From Gillisella vitis (GTDB lineage Bacteria; Pseudomonadota; Alphaproteobacteria; Rhizobiales; Rhizobiaceae), in the NCBI RefSeq assembly GCF_021559775.1, contig NZ_CP056049.1:434001-498000 (forward strand): 64,000 nt of DNA, given 5' to 3'. Below are positions 52,293-60,694 of the stretch, in pieces. Position 1 is the stretch's first letter, and each line of letters begins with the position of its first letter. The notes beneath the pieces were generated by a model that was given only the letters and a program-made list of their open reading frames with translations, made no database searches and was not told the origin of the DNA. A program made the translations under genes and the position numbers.

Positions 52293-52310
52293 TAAATCGA
52301 AATCGATTTA
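52293..52310. promoter_or_regulatory. Palindrome TAAATCG-AAAT-CGATTTA downstream of the fecR promoter
   Basis: A perfect 7+7 inverted repeat with a 4-nt centre, placed 13 nt after the -10 box and so over the expected transcription start. It looks like a repressor operator, possibly iron-responsive, but I cannot match it to a known Fur, Irr or RirA box with confidence. No equal palindrome is seen at the receptor or Rrf2 promoters. Confidence 0.45.
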
Positions 52311-52317
52311 GAGCGAT

Positions 52318-52360
52318 AATTATGCAGCAGATATAAAGCACTACAGCGAGTTTTTGTGCG
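52318..52360 (+). promoter_or_regulatory. Leader block shared with the Rrf2 leader
   Basis: The block from AATTATGCAGC through ATATAAAGCACTACAGCG to T5-GTGCG aligns with 3858-3899 at about 36 of 43 positions. It lies 38 nt after the fecR -10 box, against 86 nt at the Rrf2 gene, so its position relative to the promoter is not fixed. The role is unknown. Confidence 0.55.
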
Positions 52361-52413
52361 CCATATACGGCGTATGACACTGTAGAGGTCGTAGGATTCG
52401 TCTGGAGTAAGCC

Positions 52414-53373
52414 ATGCCGGTCAAGGAATCGAGTGACAGTCGGAAAAGACGAAACCGCGAGGCGGCCGACTGGCTTTTGCGCAACGGTGACCCCAACCAA
52501 TCGCCGGACGACCGGGCTCTCTTTGAGACATGGCTTAAGCGCGATCCGGAAAACTGTCGGACCTACAGCGCAGCCGAGTTTGTGATGGGCGACGCTGGCC
52601 GCGCGATTCAGTCCGATCCTGGTCTGGCCGATATCGACATGCGCCCCCGCAACATGGCCAAGCCGATCATCGCAACACTGTTGGTGGCAGCCCTTGCAAC
52701 CGGCGCCTTCTTTGCATTCGATGGGCCGCTGCGCATGCAAGCGGACATGATCGCCGGTACGGATGAAACCCCCATTCGTACACTGGAGGATGGTTCCATC
52801 GTCCAGCTCAATGCGTCCTCGGCGATTGCCGTCGACTTCACCGGGGGGCACCGCGTCATCCGCCTCCTGCGGGGCCAAGCCTTCTTTCAGGTCGCTCATG
52901 CGCCCGACCGACCTTTCACGGTGGTGGCTGGTGAGACAAAGGTGATCGCACTCGGCACAGCGTTCGATGTTCGCTACGGCAAAGAAGATACCGAGGTGAC
53001 GGTCACGGAGAATGCGGTGCAGCTTGAGCGCGACGGTAAACAGGCGGCCTCTCTGCGCGTGAACGAAGGCGAGCAGGCAATCTACGACTACGCCAGGAAA
53101 ACGACAGCCGTGACGCCGGTCGACGGCCTCGTCGCTCTCGCATGGAGGCGCGGACAAATCGCCGTTGACAACGCGCCTCTTTCCTATGTCGTTGAGGAGA
53201 TGAACCGGCATTTCCGAGGCCGGATCATCATTGCGGGTTCAGCGCTGGCGCGTCGCCGTGTCAGCGGTACGATCAAGGTTGCGGATACCAAAGACGCGCT
53301 TGCTTTCGTCAAAAAGGCGCTTGGCTTGGAAGTCACACGTTTAGGTCCCTTGATCGTTATCCATCCGTCATAA
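52414..53373 (+). CDS. FecR-family anti-sigma/sensor protein
   Basis: 319 residues. The cytoplasmic N-terminus has the DUF4880-type start (RRNREAADWLLRNGDPNQSP, DDRALFETWLKRDPEN). A single membrane helix lies at about 90-108 (IIATLLVAALATGAFFAF). The periplasmic FecR domain follows (about 125-225: RTLEDGSIVQLNASSAIAVD, RLLRGQAFFQVAHAPDRPF, VIALGTAFDVRY), and a C-terminal secretin/TonB-like part (YVVEEMNRHFRGRIII) contacts the receptor's STN domain. It relays receptor occupancy to the ECF sigma factor. It is encoded last in the uptake locus, from its own ECF-type promoter. Confidence 0.93.
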   Translation: MPVKESSDSRKRRNREAADWLLRNGDPNQSPDDRALFETWLKRDPENCRTYSAAEFVMGDAGRAIQSDPGLADIDMRPRNMAKPIIATLLVAALATGAFFAFDGPLRMQADMIAGTDETPIRTLEDGSIVQLNASSAIAVDFTGGHRVIRLLRGQAFFQVAHAPDRPFTVVAGETKVIALGTAFDVRYGKEDTEVTVTENAVQLERDGKQAASLRVNEGEQAIYDYARKTTAVTPVDGLVALAWRRGQIAVDNAPLSYVVEEMNRHFRGRIIIAGSALARRRVSGTIKVADTKDALAFVKKALGLEVTRLGPLIVIHPS

Positions 53374-53487
53374 TATCCGCAGAACTCTCTCTCACGGCTA
53401 TTAAGAAACACTCTCGTTGACCTGCTTCCGGTTTGACGTGGGGCAGCACGCCTGTTCCCTATCTCGTCTCCAGTCAGATGCTATAGA

Positions 53488-56400
53488 TTACGAGGTCACT
53501 CCGAACCTCGCTTTAAGCCAGACCAGAAGATCATCTAAAAATGTGAACACGACAGGGATGACCAGGAGGCTCAAGAAGGTTGAGGTCAACAACCCACCAA
53601 TCACGACGATCCCCATGGGTTGACGAAAGCTAGAATCGCCCGCGACGAGGCTGAGCGCTGCTGGTGCCATGCCGCCAGCCATTGCGATTGTGGTCATAAT
53701 GATCGGACGCGCGCGTTTGTGACACGCATCAACAAGCGCGTCATAACGCGACATGCCTCCCCGGCGTGCTTCAATCGCATATTCCACAAGCAGAATGGAG
53801 TTTTTGGAGACGATTCCGATCAAAAGGAGCAGACCAATAACCGCAGGCATCGAGAAGCTGGTACCGGTGAGCACAAGCGGCAACAGGGCCCCGCCAAGCG
53901 CCAGCGGAATTGCCATCAGGATCGTGACCGGCTGCAGGAAATCATGGAAGAGGAGGACTAGAACAGCGTAGATGCAGAAAATGCCGATCGCTATCGCCGT
54001 CGCGAAACTGTTGAACAACTCAGTTTGACGCTTCAATTCACCCTGTTCGACAAATTTTACGCCTTGTGGCAAGTTTTTATAGCTTGGCAATTGGGCGGCC
54101 TCAGCGGTGACTGCGGACAAGCTCCTGCCATTCAGTTCAATTGTGAGTGTGACATTGCGTGATCTGTCGAGCCGATTGATTTCGCTTGGGCTGGACCCAA
54201 TTGAAATATCAGCGATTGCCCCAAGGGCAACGTTGCCCGCGCTACCCTCGACAGGGATAAGAGATATTGCGTCAAGGGACTGACGGTTTGTTGTGTCCAG
54301 CAAGACCCGGATATTGATCTGACGTTCAGGAAGATTAAGCTTGGACAGCGCGGTATCATACGCTCCTGCCGTCGCCACCCGAATAGCCTGAGCAATCGCC
54401 TTGGACGTTACACCCAATGACGCGGCTTTCGCCAAATCCGGTTTGATGATGATCTCTGGTGACTGCATGGCGGCAGAGGATGTCACATTGCCAATACCTG
54501 ACAATGTGCGCAGACCCGTCTCCAGGCTGGCGGCTGCCTTTTCCAGAACTTCGGAGTCATCTCCTGACAAGGTCAGAGTGAGCTGCGTGCCATTGCCGCC
54601 AGTGCCTGTTTCGAGGCGGAGACCGGGGACTTTTTCCAAAGCTTTTCGTAAATCCGCTTCGATCTGCGACTGCTTGACATCGCGCTCGCCAATCGGCGTC
54701 AGGTTAACAACAATCGTGGCGCTATTGGTGCTGGACGTCGTTGTACTGCTTGCACCGCCTCCAGTGGAGGCCGTACCCGTTGCCTGAAACACCGAGGTAA
54801 CATGATCAACCTTGGCGATGATCTCGGACGCCTTTCGAGACGCTTCATCCGTTGTCTCAATCGTCGATCCCGTCGGCGTCGTGATGGTGACCTTGGTTTG
54901 CGCATCATCAGATGCCGGAAAAAAGCCGGTCGACAAATGGCTCAGGAGCAGAAGCGTGAATGCTAAAAATCCGACAGTCCCCAGCACCGGTATCCAGCGA
55001 CGCCGGAGCGCCCCTTTCACAAGCCAGAGATAGGACCGCATCAAACGACCGTCTTCTTCTTCTTTTGCAGTGCCAGGCTTCAATATGTAAGCCGCCATCA
55101 TCGGCGTGACCAACCGAGCGACCAAAAGAGAAGCAAGAACAGCTACAGAGGCCGTGACGCCAAATTGCTTGAAAATGATACCGACCACCCCACCCATGAA
55201 GGCGGTCGGCAAAAACACCGCGACCAACGTGAAGGTTGTGGCGATAACCGCCAAACCAATTTCGTTTGCCGCTTCCATCGCAGCATCGAAGGGGCTTTTA
55301 CCCATTCTAAGGTGTCGTTCAATATTCTCGATTTCGACGATCGCATCGTCGACAAGAATACCAACGACCAAGGACAGCGCCAAAAGCGTGATCGTGTTCA
55401 GTGTATAGCCACAAAAATACATGGCGAGGAATGTCGGTATAATCGACAGCGGCAAAGCGACAGCCGCCAGAAGTGTTGCACGCCAATCGCGCAGGAACAT
55501 CCAGACCACAAGGACCGCGATGACCGCACCCTCGTAGATCATGTCCATCGACGATTCATAATTTTGCTCGGTCGGAACAATCGTGTTGTAGGCTTCTTCG
55601 ATTGTCACCTGCGGATTGGCAGCGGCAAAGGCTTTCATTGCGGTGCGGACATCGTCGGTGACGGCGATATCTGAATAGCCCTTAGACCGTTTGATCTGGG
55701 CGGCAATGACGGGTTTACCATTGAGATAAGCAAGTGAGGTCAAATCGCTTTGGGAATCGGTCACTGTGCCAAGTTCGTCCAGCCTGACCCAACTGCCTTT
55801 TGGCAGTGGGACCGGCATTGCGCGCAGTTCATCGGCAGTTTCTGCCGCAACCACGGTACGCACGGACTGGCTTTCACCACCAATTCGTCCTTTGCCGCCA
55901 GACAGATAGGTTTGCACGGCTTCAAGCTGGGTATTCACGTCATTGGCGGTTAAGCCCAGGCTGTCGAGCATGTTAGAGTTGAGCTCTACCCTGATCTCTC
56001 GATCGATGCCGCCCAATCGGCCAACTTCACCCACGCCTTTGACAGCCATCAGCGCTTTTGACATGTCGTTATCGATGAACCACGACAGTTCCGCATCGTC
56101 CAATTTGTCGGAATGCACCACGAAGGTAATTAGAGGAGAAGAGTTCAACGATTGCTTTGAGACCGTTGGATCATCCATATCTTGTGGCAGGTCGCTTTTC
56201 GCCTGATCGACTGCGCTTTTCACCTCGTCCAATGCGGCTTGCGTGTCTTTCCCGACCTCAAATGCGACAGAAATGCTGACTGAACCATCAGTGATCGTCG
56301 TGGTCACTGAATCCAGCTTGCTCAGGCCGGTCAGTTTGTCCTCGATCTTGCGGGCCACTTCCGTTTCGAGCTGGGCTGCGGCCGCGCCGTCCAGCGTCGC

Positions 56401-56544
56401 GCTGATATTGATGGTTGGAAGATCCATATCCGGGAAGTTTTGTATGTCGAGACGATTGAACGCCCAAAGGCCACAGGCCGTCAACAATGCAAATAGCAGC
56501 AACGGGGGGACAGGGTTGCGAATAGACCAAGAGGAGAAATTCAC
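53488..56544 (-). CDS. RND efflux pump inner-membrane transporter (AcrB/HAE1 family)
   Basis: 1018 residues from a GTG start with a GGAGGAATC ribosome binding site, overlapping the adaptor gene stop. Twelve-helix RND architecture: first helix PLLLFALLTACGLWAF, large periplasmic loop, GILVDDAIVEIENIERH with the paired acidic residues of the proton relay in helix 4, and the repeated half with ILLVEYAIEAR. Such pumps trade protons for export of drugs, solvents or metabolites through the adaptor and a TolC-type channel. No outer-membrane channel gene is adjacent. It is encoded convergently to fecR. A link to the siderophore is possible but unsupported. Confidence 0.95.
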   Translation of the reverse strand: MNFSSWSIRNPVPPLLLFALLTACGLWAFNRLDIQNFPDMDLPTINISATLDGAAAAQLETEVARKIEDKLTGLSKLDSVTTTITDGSVSISVAFEVGKDTQAALDEVKSAVDQAKSDLPQDMDDPTVSKQSLNSSPLITFVVHSDKLDDAELSWFIDNDMSKALMAVKGVGEVGRLGGIDREIRVELNSNMLDSLGLTANDVNTQLEAVQTYLSGGKGRIGGESQSVRTVVAAETADELRAMPVPLPKGSWVRLDELGTVTDSQSDLTSLAYLNGKPVIAAQIKRSKGYSDIAVTDDVRTAMKAFAAANPQVTIEEAYNTIVPTEQNYESSMDMIYEGAVIAVLVVWMFLRDWRATLLAAVALPLSIIPTFLAMYFCGYTLNTITLLALSLVVGILVDDAIVEIENIERHLRMGKSPFDAAMEAANEIGLAVIATTFTLVAVFLPTAFMGGVVGIIFKQFGVTASVAVLASLLVARLVTPMMAAYILKPGTAKEEEDGRLMRSYLWLVKGALRRRWIPVLGTVGFLAFTLLLLSHLSTGFFPASDDAQTKVTITTPTGSTIETTDEASRKASEIIAKVDHVTSVFQATGTASTGGGASSTTTSSTNSATIVVNLTPIGERDVKQSQIEADLRKALEKVPGLRLETGTGGNGTQLTLTLSGDDSEVLEKAAASLETGLRTLSGIGNVTSSAAMQSPEIIIKPDLAKAASLGVTSKAIAQAIRVATAGAYDTALSKLNLPERQINIRVLLDTTNRQSLDAISLIPVEGSAGNVALGAIADISIGSSPSEINRLDRSRNVTLTIELNGRSLSAVTAEAAQLPSYKNLPQGVKFVEQGELKRQTELFNSFATAIAIGIFCIYAVLVLLFHDFLQPVTILMAIPLALGGALLPLVLTGTSFSMPAVIGLLLLIGIVSKNSILLVEYAIEARRGGMSRYDALVDACHKRARPIIMTTIAMAGGMAPAALSLVAGDSSFRQPMGIVVIGGLLTSTFLSLLVIPVVFTFLDDLLVWLKARFGVTS

Positions 56545-57635
56545 TTCGATTCCTCCGTCGTTGCCGCATCATTGCTGTCGACAACGTGGACTACAGAGCC
56601 ATCTGCAAGGAAGACGCCGCCTGACGCAACAACGTCGTCAGTCTTCTCAATTCCTGAAATGATTTCAACACGATCGTCCTGCCGCCGTCCAGGCTTTACT
56701 CGCTTGCGTGTCACCGTTTTTTTGTCTGCCGAGTTCAAAATGAACACATATGAGAAGCCGTCCTTGAGGGTGACGGCAGCAGCGGGCACTGTGAGCGCAT
56801 CCGTGTTGTTGAATTCAAAGTAGCCGCTGGCCAGGATGCCGATCTTTGGGGCATCCATCCCTGGAGTGGGATTCAGCGTCACGTAGACGATCACGCGACC
56901 ATTGTCGGTTGACATCGAAGGTGCCACCATCCTGACCTCACCGTGCACGTCGCCGCGCGGCGTTGGGATGACGGCTTTTGTTCCGACCTTGACGTCAGCC
57001 AGCCGATGTCGGATCAGCTTGAACAACTCGCCACCGGCGGTCACCACATCACCAAGAGATGCGGAGCGCTCGGATATGACCCCGTCGTCCACTGCGTAAA
57101 CCTTGGTCCTGTCCAAGGTGAGCTGAGATGAAGCCAACGCAGCCTTTGCCGAAAAGAGGGAGGCTTTCGCTTTACGCTCGGTAATCAGATATTCCTTTAT
57201 CTGTTGGCTTGATAATGCGCCAGAACTTGTCAATCCTCGGGCGCGGTCACCATTCGCTATTGCTTGATCAAGATCGGCTTCCGCTTTTTCAACGTTCGCT
57301 TGTTGCTGCTCCAGGTCAGCCTGGGCAGACTCCGGCGCAAACTGCACCAGCAAATCGCCCTTTTTTACGTGTGCGCCAACATCTGCTTTAACTTCGGTGA
57401 CCTTCATACCGCTGGTCTCTGCTGCAATTGTCGCTTCATGCCACGCGGCAAGTCGACCACTTGCGGGAATAATAACAGGCCATAGCAAAACCGCCGGCTT
57501 GACCAAGCTCACGCTCAGTGCTGCCGCTTGATCCGTCTTTTGTTCACCATCCTGGCTTCGGGCGGCGAAGGCGACCATGAAAAACGACCCCAAGGCGAGC
57601 ACTGTCGCGAGAGACCTGGTAGAAAATTTGCGCAT
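56541..57635 (-). CDS. RND efflux periplasmic adaptor (membrane fusion protein)
   Basis: 364 residues from the ATG at 57635; a TTG one codon upstream is less likely. An N-terminal signal or anchor helix is followed by a lipoyl half-motif (GMKVTEVKADVGAHVKKGDL), a hairpin coiled coil at about 105-170 (ADLEQQQANVEKAEADLDQA), and beta-barrel and membrane-proximal parts (PGMDAPKIGILASGYFEF, TVPAAAVTLKDG). It joins the RND pump to an outer-membrane channel. The stop overlaps the pump start (GTGA). The preceding small frame ends at TGATG over its start. Confidence 0.93.
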   Translation of the reverse strand: MRKFSTRSLATVLALGSFFMVAFAARSQDGEQKTDQAAALSVSLVKPAVLLWPVIIPASGRLAAWHEATIAAETSGMKVTEVKADVGAHVKKGDLLVQFAPESAQADLEQQQANVEKAEADLDQAIANGDRARGLTSSGALSSQQIKEYLITERKAKASLFSAKAALASSQLTLDRTKVYAVDDGVISERSASLGDVVTAGGELFKLIRHRLADVKVGTKAVIPTPRGDVHGEVRMVAPSMSTDNGRVIVYVTLNPTPGMDAPKIGILASGYFEFNNTDALTVPAAAVTLKDGFSYVFILNSADKKTVTRKRVKPGRRQDDRVEIISGIEKTDDVVASGGVFLADGSVVHVVDSNDAATTEESK

Positions 57636-58036
57636 CAATAAATTCCCTTTGCGGAGGTCGGGGCACCCACCGGGGCGGAGAATCCGCCTCCTGAAGACGT
57701 GCGGGGAGCGACCCAGTAGCGGACGATGTCGCGCTTGATTTCAATGAGGGTGATCGCTGCAGATCGCGCAGCACACAAAGTTTGTTGGCCGTCAAAGAGA
57801 CTGATGCCGACAAAGGTCCCATCCTGAATGACCGGACTAAAATGGCGGTGATGGACGTTAGCAGCGGGCTTCGCATGGGTGATCGATGTTTTCACCCTAG
57901 GGGACGCCGTCTCACTGCCGATAGCAGTAGCCAAAAGGTCTGACTTATCATGCGTGATCGCAATATCATGATCGACAACGGCGTTGCCGCTTGCTTGCGT
58001 ATCCGACGGACTTTTTGGTCCCGTCAAACTCAGCAA
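57635..58036 (-). CDS. Hypothetical protein, possible CBS-domain fragment
   Basis: 133 codons ending exactly at the adaptor start (TGATG), which suggests translational coupling. The segment VHHRHFSPVIQDGTFVGISL recalls the RHxPV..dGxlVGI pattern of CBS domains, but the rest does not fit. The N-terminal 60 residues are featureless and the tail is Gly/Pro-rich. It could be a small leader gene of the efflux operon or a decayed gene. The ATG at 58036 has no clear ribosome binding site. Confidence 0.35.
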   Translation of the reverse strand: MLSLTGPKSPSDTQASGNAVVDHDIAITHDKSDLLATAIGSETASPRVKTSITHAKPAANVHHRHFSPVIQDGTFVGISLFDGQQTLCAARSAAITLIEIKRDIVRYWVAPRTSSGGGFSAPVGAPTSAKGIY

Positions 58037-58470
58037 AGGCTCGGTGACGAAGATTGTTATGGACCTAATAATGGTATTCCGCTTGAATTCGTGGTGCCTC
58101 GAGCATTTGGGCGCACTATAAGCATCTTCCTGTTAATGTCATTTAAGAATATGTAAAATTATGTAAATATTGCCGATTAGGTATCTGCAAACCTAGTAAT
58201 ACAGTTGGAAGGGTCCTGCTGCGAAATTTTCGTGCTTAACCGTATTTTGACCAGCGGGACGAATGGGCGCAGGGATCAAATTTCAACATTTTACATCTAT
58301 GCGGTCAGGATCGAACATAGGTTGATTGACCCAGCATGCCGCAAAAACATAACGCCGTCCGCCGACTTCACATCGGTGAGATTGCGACCACGGCATAGGC
58401 TCCCATCGTGACCACTCCCGCCGCGGCTGCCGTTAAGCCGACGCTACCCTGAATACCCTGTTACCTGTGT
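58037..58470. other. Intergenic region upstream of the efflux operon
   Basis: No convincing gene. An AT-rich patch contains two direct repeats ATGTAA at 58151 and 58161, spaced one helical turn, as in binding sites of OmpR-type response regulators. On the minus strand a short frame near 58375-58450 reads QGIQGSVGLTAAAAGVVTMG followed by AYAVVAISPM and a stop, opened by a stop codon. It looks like the last helix of a lost membrane protein, but this is weak. Confidence 0.35.
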
Positions 58471-58971
58471 TCAGGCGACCCGTTCGGTTTCAGCGAGAAG
58501 AATGCGGAGACGGTTCGCCATTTGCAGATCATCGACGGTGTCCATGAAATGTGTCAGATATTTGCCGTCAGGCCCGAGCAGATAGGCGAAGGCCGTGTGT
58601 GGCATGGCATAGCCTTCTGCATCTTCCGGATCGAGACCCTTGCGGGAAAAGACACGGAAGGATGCCTTCGCGCTGTCTATCGCCTCGCGGCTTCCCGTCA
58701 GGCCAGTGAAACGCGGAAAGTTTGCTTCAACAAAGGCTTTCATTCTCTCCGGTGTATCGCGCTCTGGATCGACGGTGATGTAAAGCGGCACGACCATGCG
58801 TCGGGTCTCGCCCAATGTGTCCAGCGCCGCAGTCATGCAGGCAAGTGAGCGCGGGCAGACTTTGCGGCAATGGGTAAAGCCGAAATAGACCAGCATGAAG
58901 CTGCCGCGATAACTCGCCTCGGTGACAGCATGTCCATTATGATCGGTGAGCGAGAAGCTTCCCTCAAGCAT
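58471..58971 (-). CDS. SCO1/SenC-family protein
   Basis: 166 residues. Thioredoxin-like fold with the copper-binding CxxxCP motif (THCRKVCPRSL, about residues 34-44), the PLYITVDPERDTPERMKAF block and a late His in YAMPHTAFAYLLGPDGKYL. SCO proteins deliver copper to cytochrome oxidase CuA or act as thiol oxidoreductases. Unlike typical members there is no N-terminal membrane anchor or signal peptide, so either the start has been lost upstream or the protein is cytoplasmic. The ATG follows the stop of the preceding gene by 10 bp with TGAGG as ribosome binding site, so the two genes form an operon. Confidence 0.88.
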   Translation of the reverse strand: MLEGSFSLTDHNGHAVTEASYRGSFMLVYFGFTHCRKVCPRSLACMTAALDTLGETRRMVVPLYITVDPERDTPERMKAFVEANFPRFTGLTGSREAIDSAKASFRVFSRKGLDPEDAEGYAMPHTAFAYLLGPDGKYLTHFMDTVDDLQMANRLRILLAETERVA

Positions 58972-58981
58972 GTTCAGCGCC

Positions 58982-60544
58982 TCAATGGAAGGTCAGGACA
59001 AAGTTTGTCGGTGCGCGAAGGGCGCATTCCAGTCCGAGTATGTCGCCCTCGCGTTTGGCGCCGACGGCACCTGAATGCTTGCCAAGTTCGCTCGCGTTAC
59101 CCGATAGAACATGCTCACCGTCAGCGGCGAGCGACCAGTCTCCACGGCCCCAGATATTGCCAAGCTCCAGCAGAACCTTGCCGTCGCGATCCGCTCTCGG
59201 TGCAAGCGTGAGAACAAGGCTTTTCGCGTCACGCTCGAAGCGTGCACGCAGCACGTCGGCATTGTCCGATATCTCGACGAGCGCTGGCTCCTCGAAATGG
59301 GTCTTATCCCAAGGCTCGGCGTAAAGCCTCTCAAGCCCGCCCGGTACGTTAAGCCGTGCGTAGCCCAGAAGCGCATTGCCGGTATGTGGGTCCATTGCGC
59401 GGAACAGCCCTTGATCGTCGAAGGATGCGTCATGCCGGCGATAGTGCAGGCCACCGTCGGTCCATGAGCGATGCAGGAACCTGTCGGCATAGGCTAGCAT
59501 CCTTGAAAGCGAGTCATCATCGCCGACTTCTGACGCGCAAACTGCCGCCCAGCCGAAATCGCGTGCTGAGGTAAAACCGAGGCTGGTTGGAATGCCGGGC
59601 GCTTCATTGATCCACAGCGTACCATCCGGCCCCGCCTCACCCCATTTTGCGATCTGTCCGGGATAATGGTGTTTGACCAGTTCCGGGTTCCAGGCGTGCA
59701 TCAGTGAGCCGAGCCAAAAGTCGATCCAAGGGGCTTCTGTGGGGATGAGGTTCCTTTCGATTTCCTGAACCATCATCCTGAAATGGCCGCGTTCACTGGC
59801 GATGCCGAAATCGGACCATGCGCGCTGATAGCCGTCAGTCACTTCCTTCGCGAGCGACCCGCCATACACGAGATCATGAAACCGGAAGCCGAGGATCGGC
59901 ACCTGGTTGCAGATCTGGAAGATACAATTCGGCTCGCAGGCGATGCCGAAATATCCCTTCTCCACCATCATCCAGTAGAGATGATCGTTGAGTGAGCGCT
60001 CGTCATAGACAAACTTCTTGCCCCCCGCTGCCCAGTAAAGGGTCTTGATTTCCATTGTCAGCGCGCCGGGCTGCGCATAGCGGTCATCATTGAAAATATA
60101 GTGATAGAGAAGCGACATCGATTGCACATAGGCGCTGTACATGATGTTGTCTTTGATGACCGGGTTCCACTCGACGGGCAATTCGCCCTGCGCGGCATTG
60201 ATCATACCGTTGCCGGTGCTGATATAATGCCAATAGGTCCAGACATCAGGCGAAAGAATCTTCTCAATCAGTCGCTCAAAAGTCTTGCGGAAGACTCCGG
60301 GGGCCGCTGGCAGACGATGCCGATGCGTCAAGGCGAGCGCATAGGACATATAGGCGAGCTGAAAGCGAAGCCCGCCAAAATCTTCCTGTAGGGTCGATTT
60401 CGCCTGCATGCCCGACCAATCATCGGGAAGCAGCAAAGAGAGGTTTTCGATGCGGCGCAAATGGCCGATCTGATCGGCGTCAAGCATCGGCATGCGCGCG
60501 ACATCGAAAGGCTCACTCTTTCGAAGTTCACCGGATATGGCCAT
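58982..60544 (-). CDS. Linalool dehydratase/isomerase-family protein
   Basis: The start is placed at the ATG at 60544 because GGGGAGGAAA lies just upstream; the frame is open further to 60613. 520 residues, no signal peptide. Landmarks: TYWHYISTGNGMI, VIKDNIMYSAYVQSMSLLYH, VEKGYFGIACEPNCIFQICN, QVPILGFRFHD and MHAWNPELV. They match a large family annotated with the linalool dehydratase/isomerase (alpha/alpha barrel) domain, which occurs in fungi and proteobacteria. The reaction of this branch is unknown; the characterised Castellaniella enzyme acts on monoterpene alcohols. It is paired with a SCO1-like gene and faces a TetR gene, so it may be an inducible catabolic or detoxification enzyme. 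Confidence 0.8.
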   Translation of the reverse strand: MAISGELRKSEPFDVARMPMLDADQIGHLRRIENLSLLLPDDWSGMQAKSTLQEDFGGLRFQLAYMSYALALTHRHRLPAAPGVFRKTFERLIEKILSPDVWTYWHYISTGNGMINAAQGELPVEWNPVIKDNIMYSAYVQSMSLLYHYIFNDDRYAQPGALTMEIKTLYWAAGGKKFVYDERSLNDHLYWMMVEKGYFGIACEPNCIFQICNQVPILGFRFHDLVYGGSLAKEVTDGYQRAWSDFGIASERGHFRMMVQEIERNLIPTEAPWIDFWLGSLMHAWNPELVKHHYPGQIAKWGEAGPDGTLWINEAPGIPTSLGFTSARDFGWAAVCASEVGDDDSLSRMLAYADRFLHRSWTDGGLHYRRHDASFDDQGLFRAMDPHTGNALLGYARLNVPGGLERLYAEPWDKTHFEEPALVEISDNADVLRARFERDAKSLVLTLAPRADRDGKVLLELGNIWGRGDWSLAADGEHVLSGNASELGKHSGAVGAKREGDILGLECALRAPTNFVLTFH

Positions 60545-60570
60545 CGATTTCCTCCCCGAAATCGTTGAAA

Positions 60571-60685
60571 TGCATGGTTCATGCACGATATGAAGTTGGA
60601 CATATTTTGTCAATATGAACTATTCGAGTACACTCCTTTGAGTGGGCCACTTACAGCGGGCCGATATAAACTGCCGATATAAACT
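60571..60685. promoter_or_regulatory. Overlapping divergent promoters with palindromes (TetR operator candidates)
   Basis: Minus strand: TTGACA (complement of 60608-60613), 17 nt, TATCGT (complement of 60585-60590), a near-consensus sigma-70 promoter for the isomerase gene. Plus strand: TTGTCA (60607-60612), 16 nt, TACACT (60629-60634) for tetR. The palindrome CATATT-TTGTC-AATATG (60601-60617) covers both -35 boxes. A second palindrome TGCATG-GTT-CATGCA (60571-60585) lies over the isomerase transcription start. A 13-bp tandem repeat GCCGATATAAACT (60660-60685) precedes the tetR ribosome binding site. Confidence 0.7.
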
Positions 60686-60694
60686 GGAGAGACC

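Noticed and set aside
58205..58411. 68-codon plus-strand frame in the gap before the SCO1-like gene
   Set aside because: No ribosome binding site, atypical composition and no recognisable motif.
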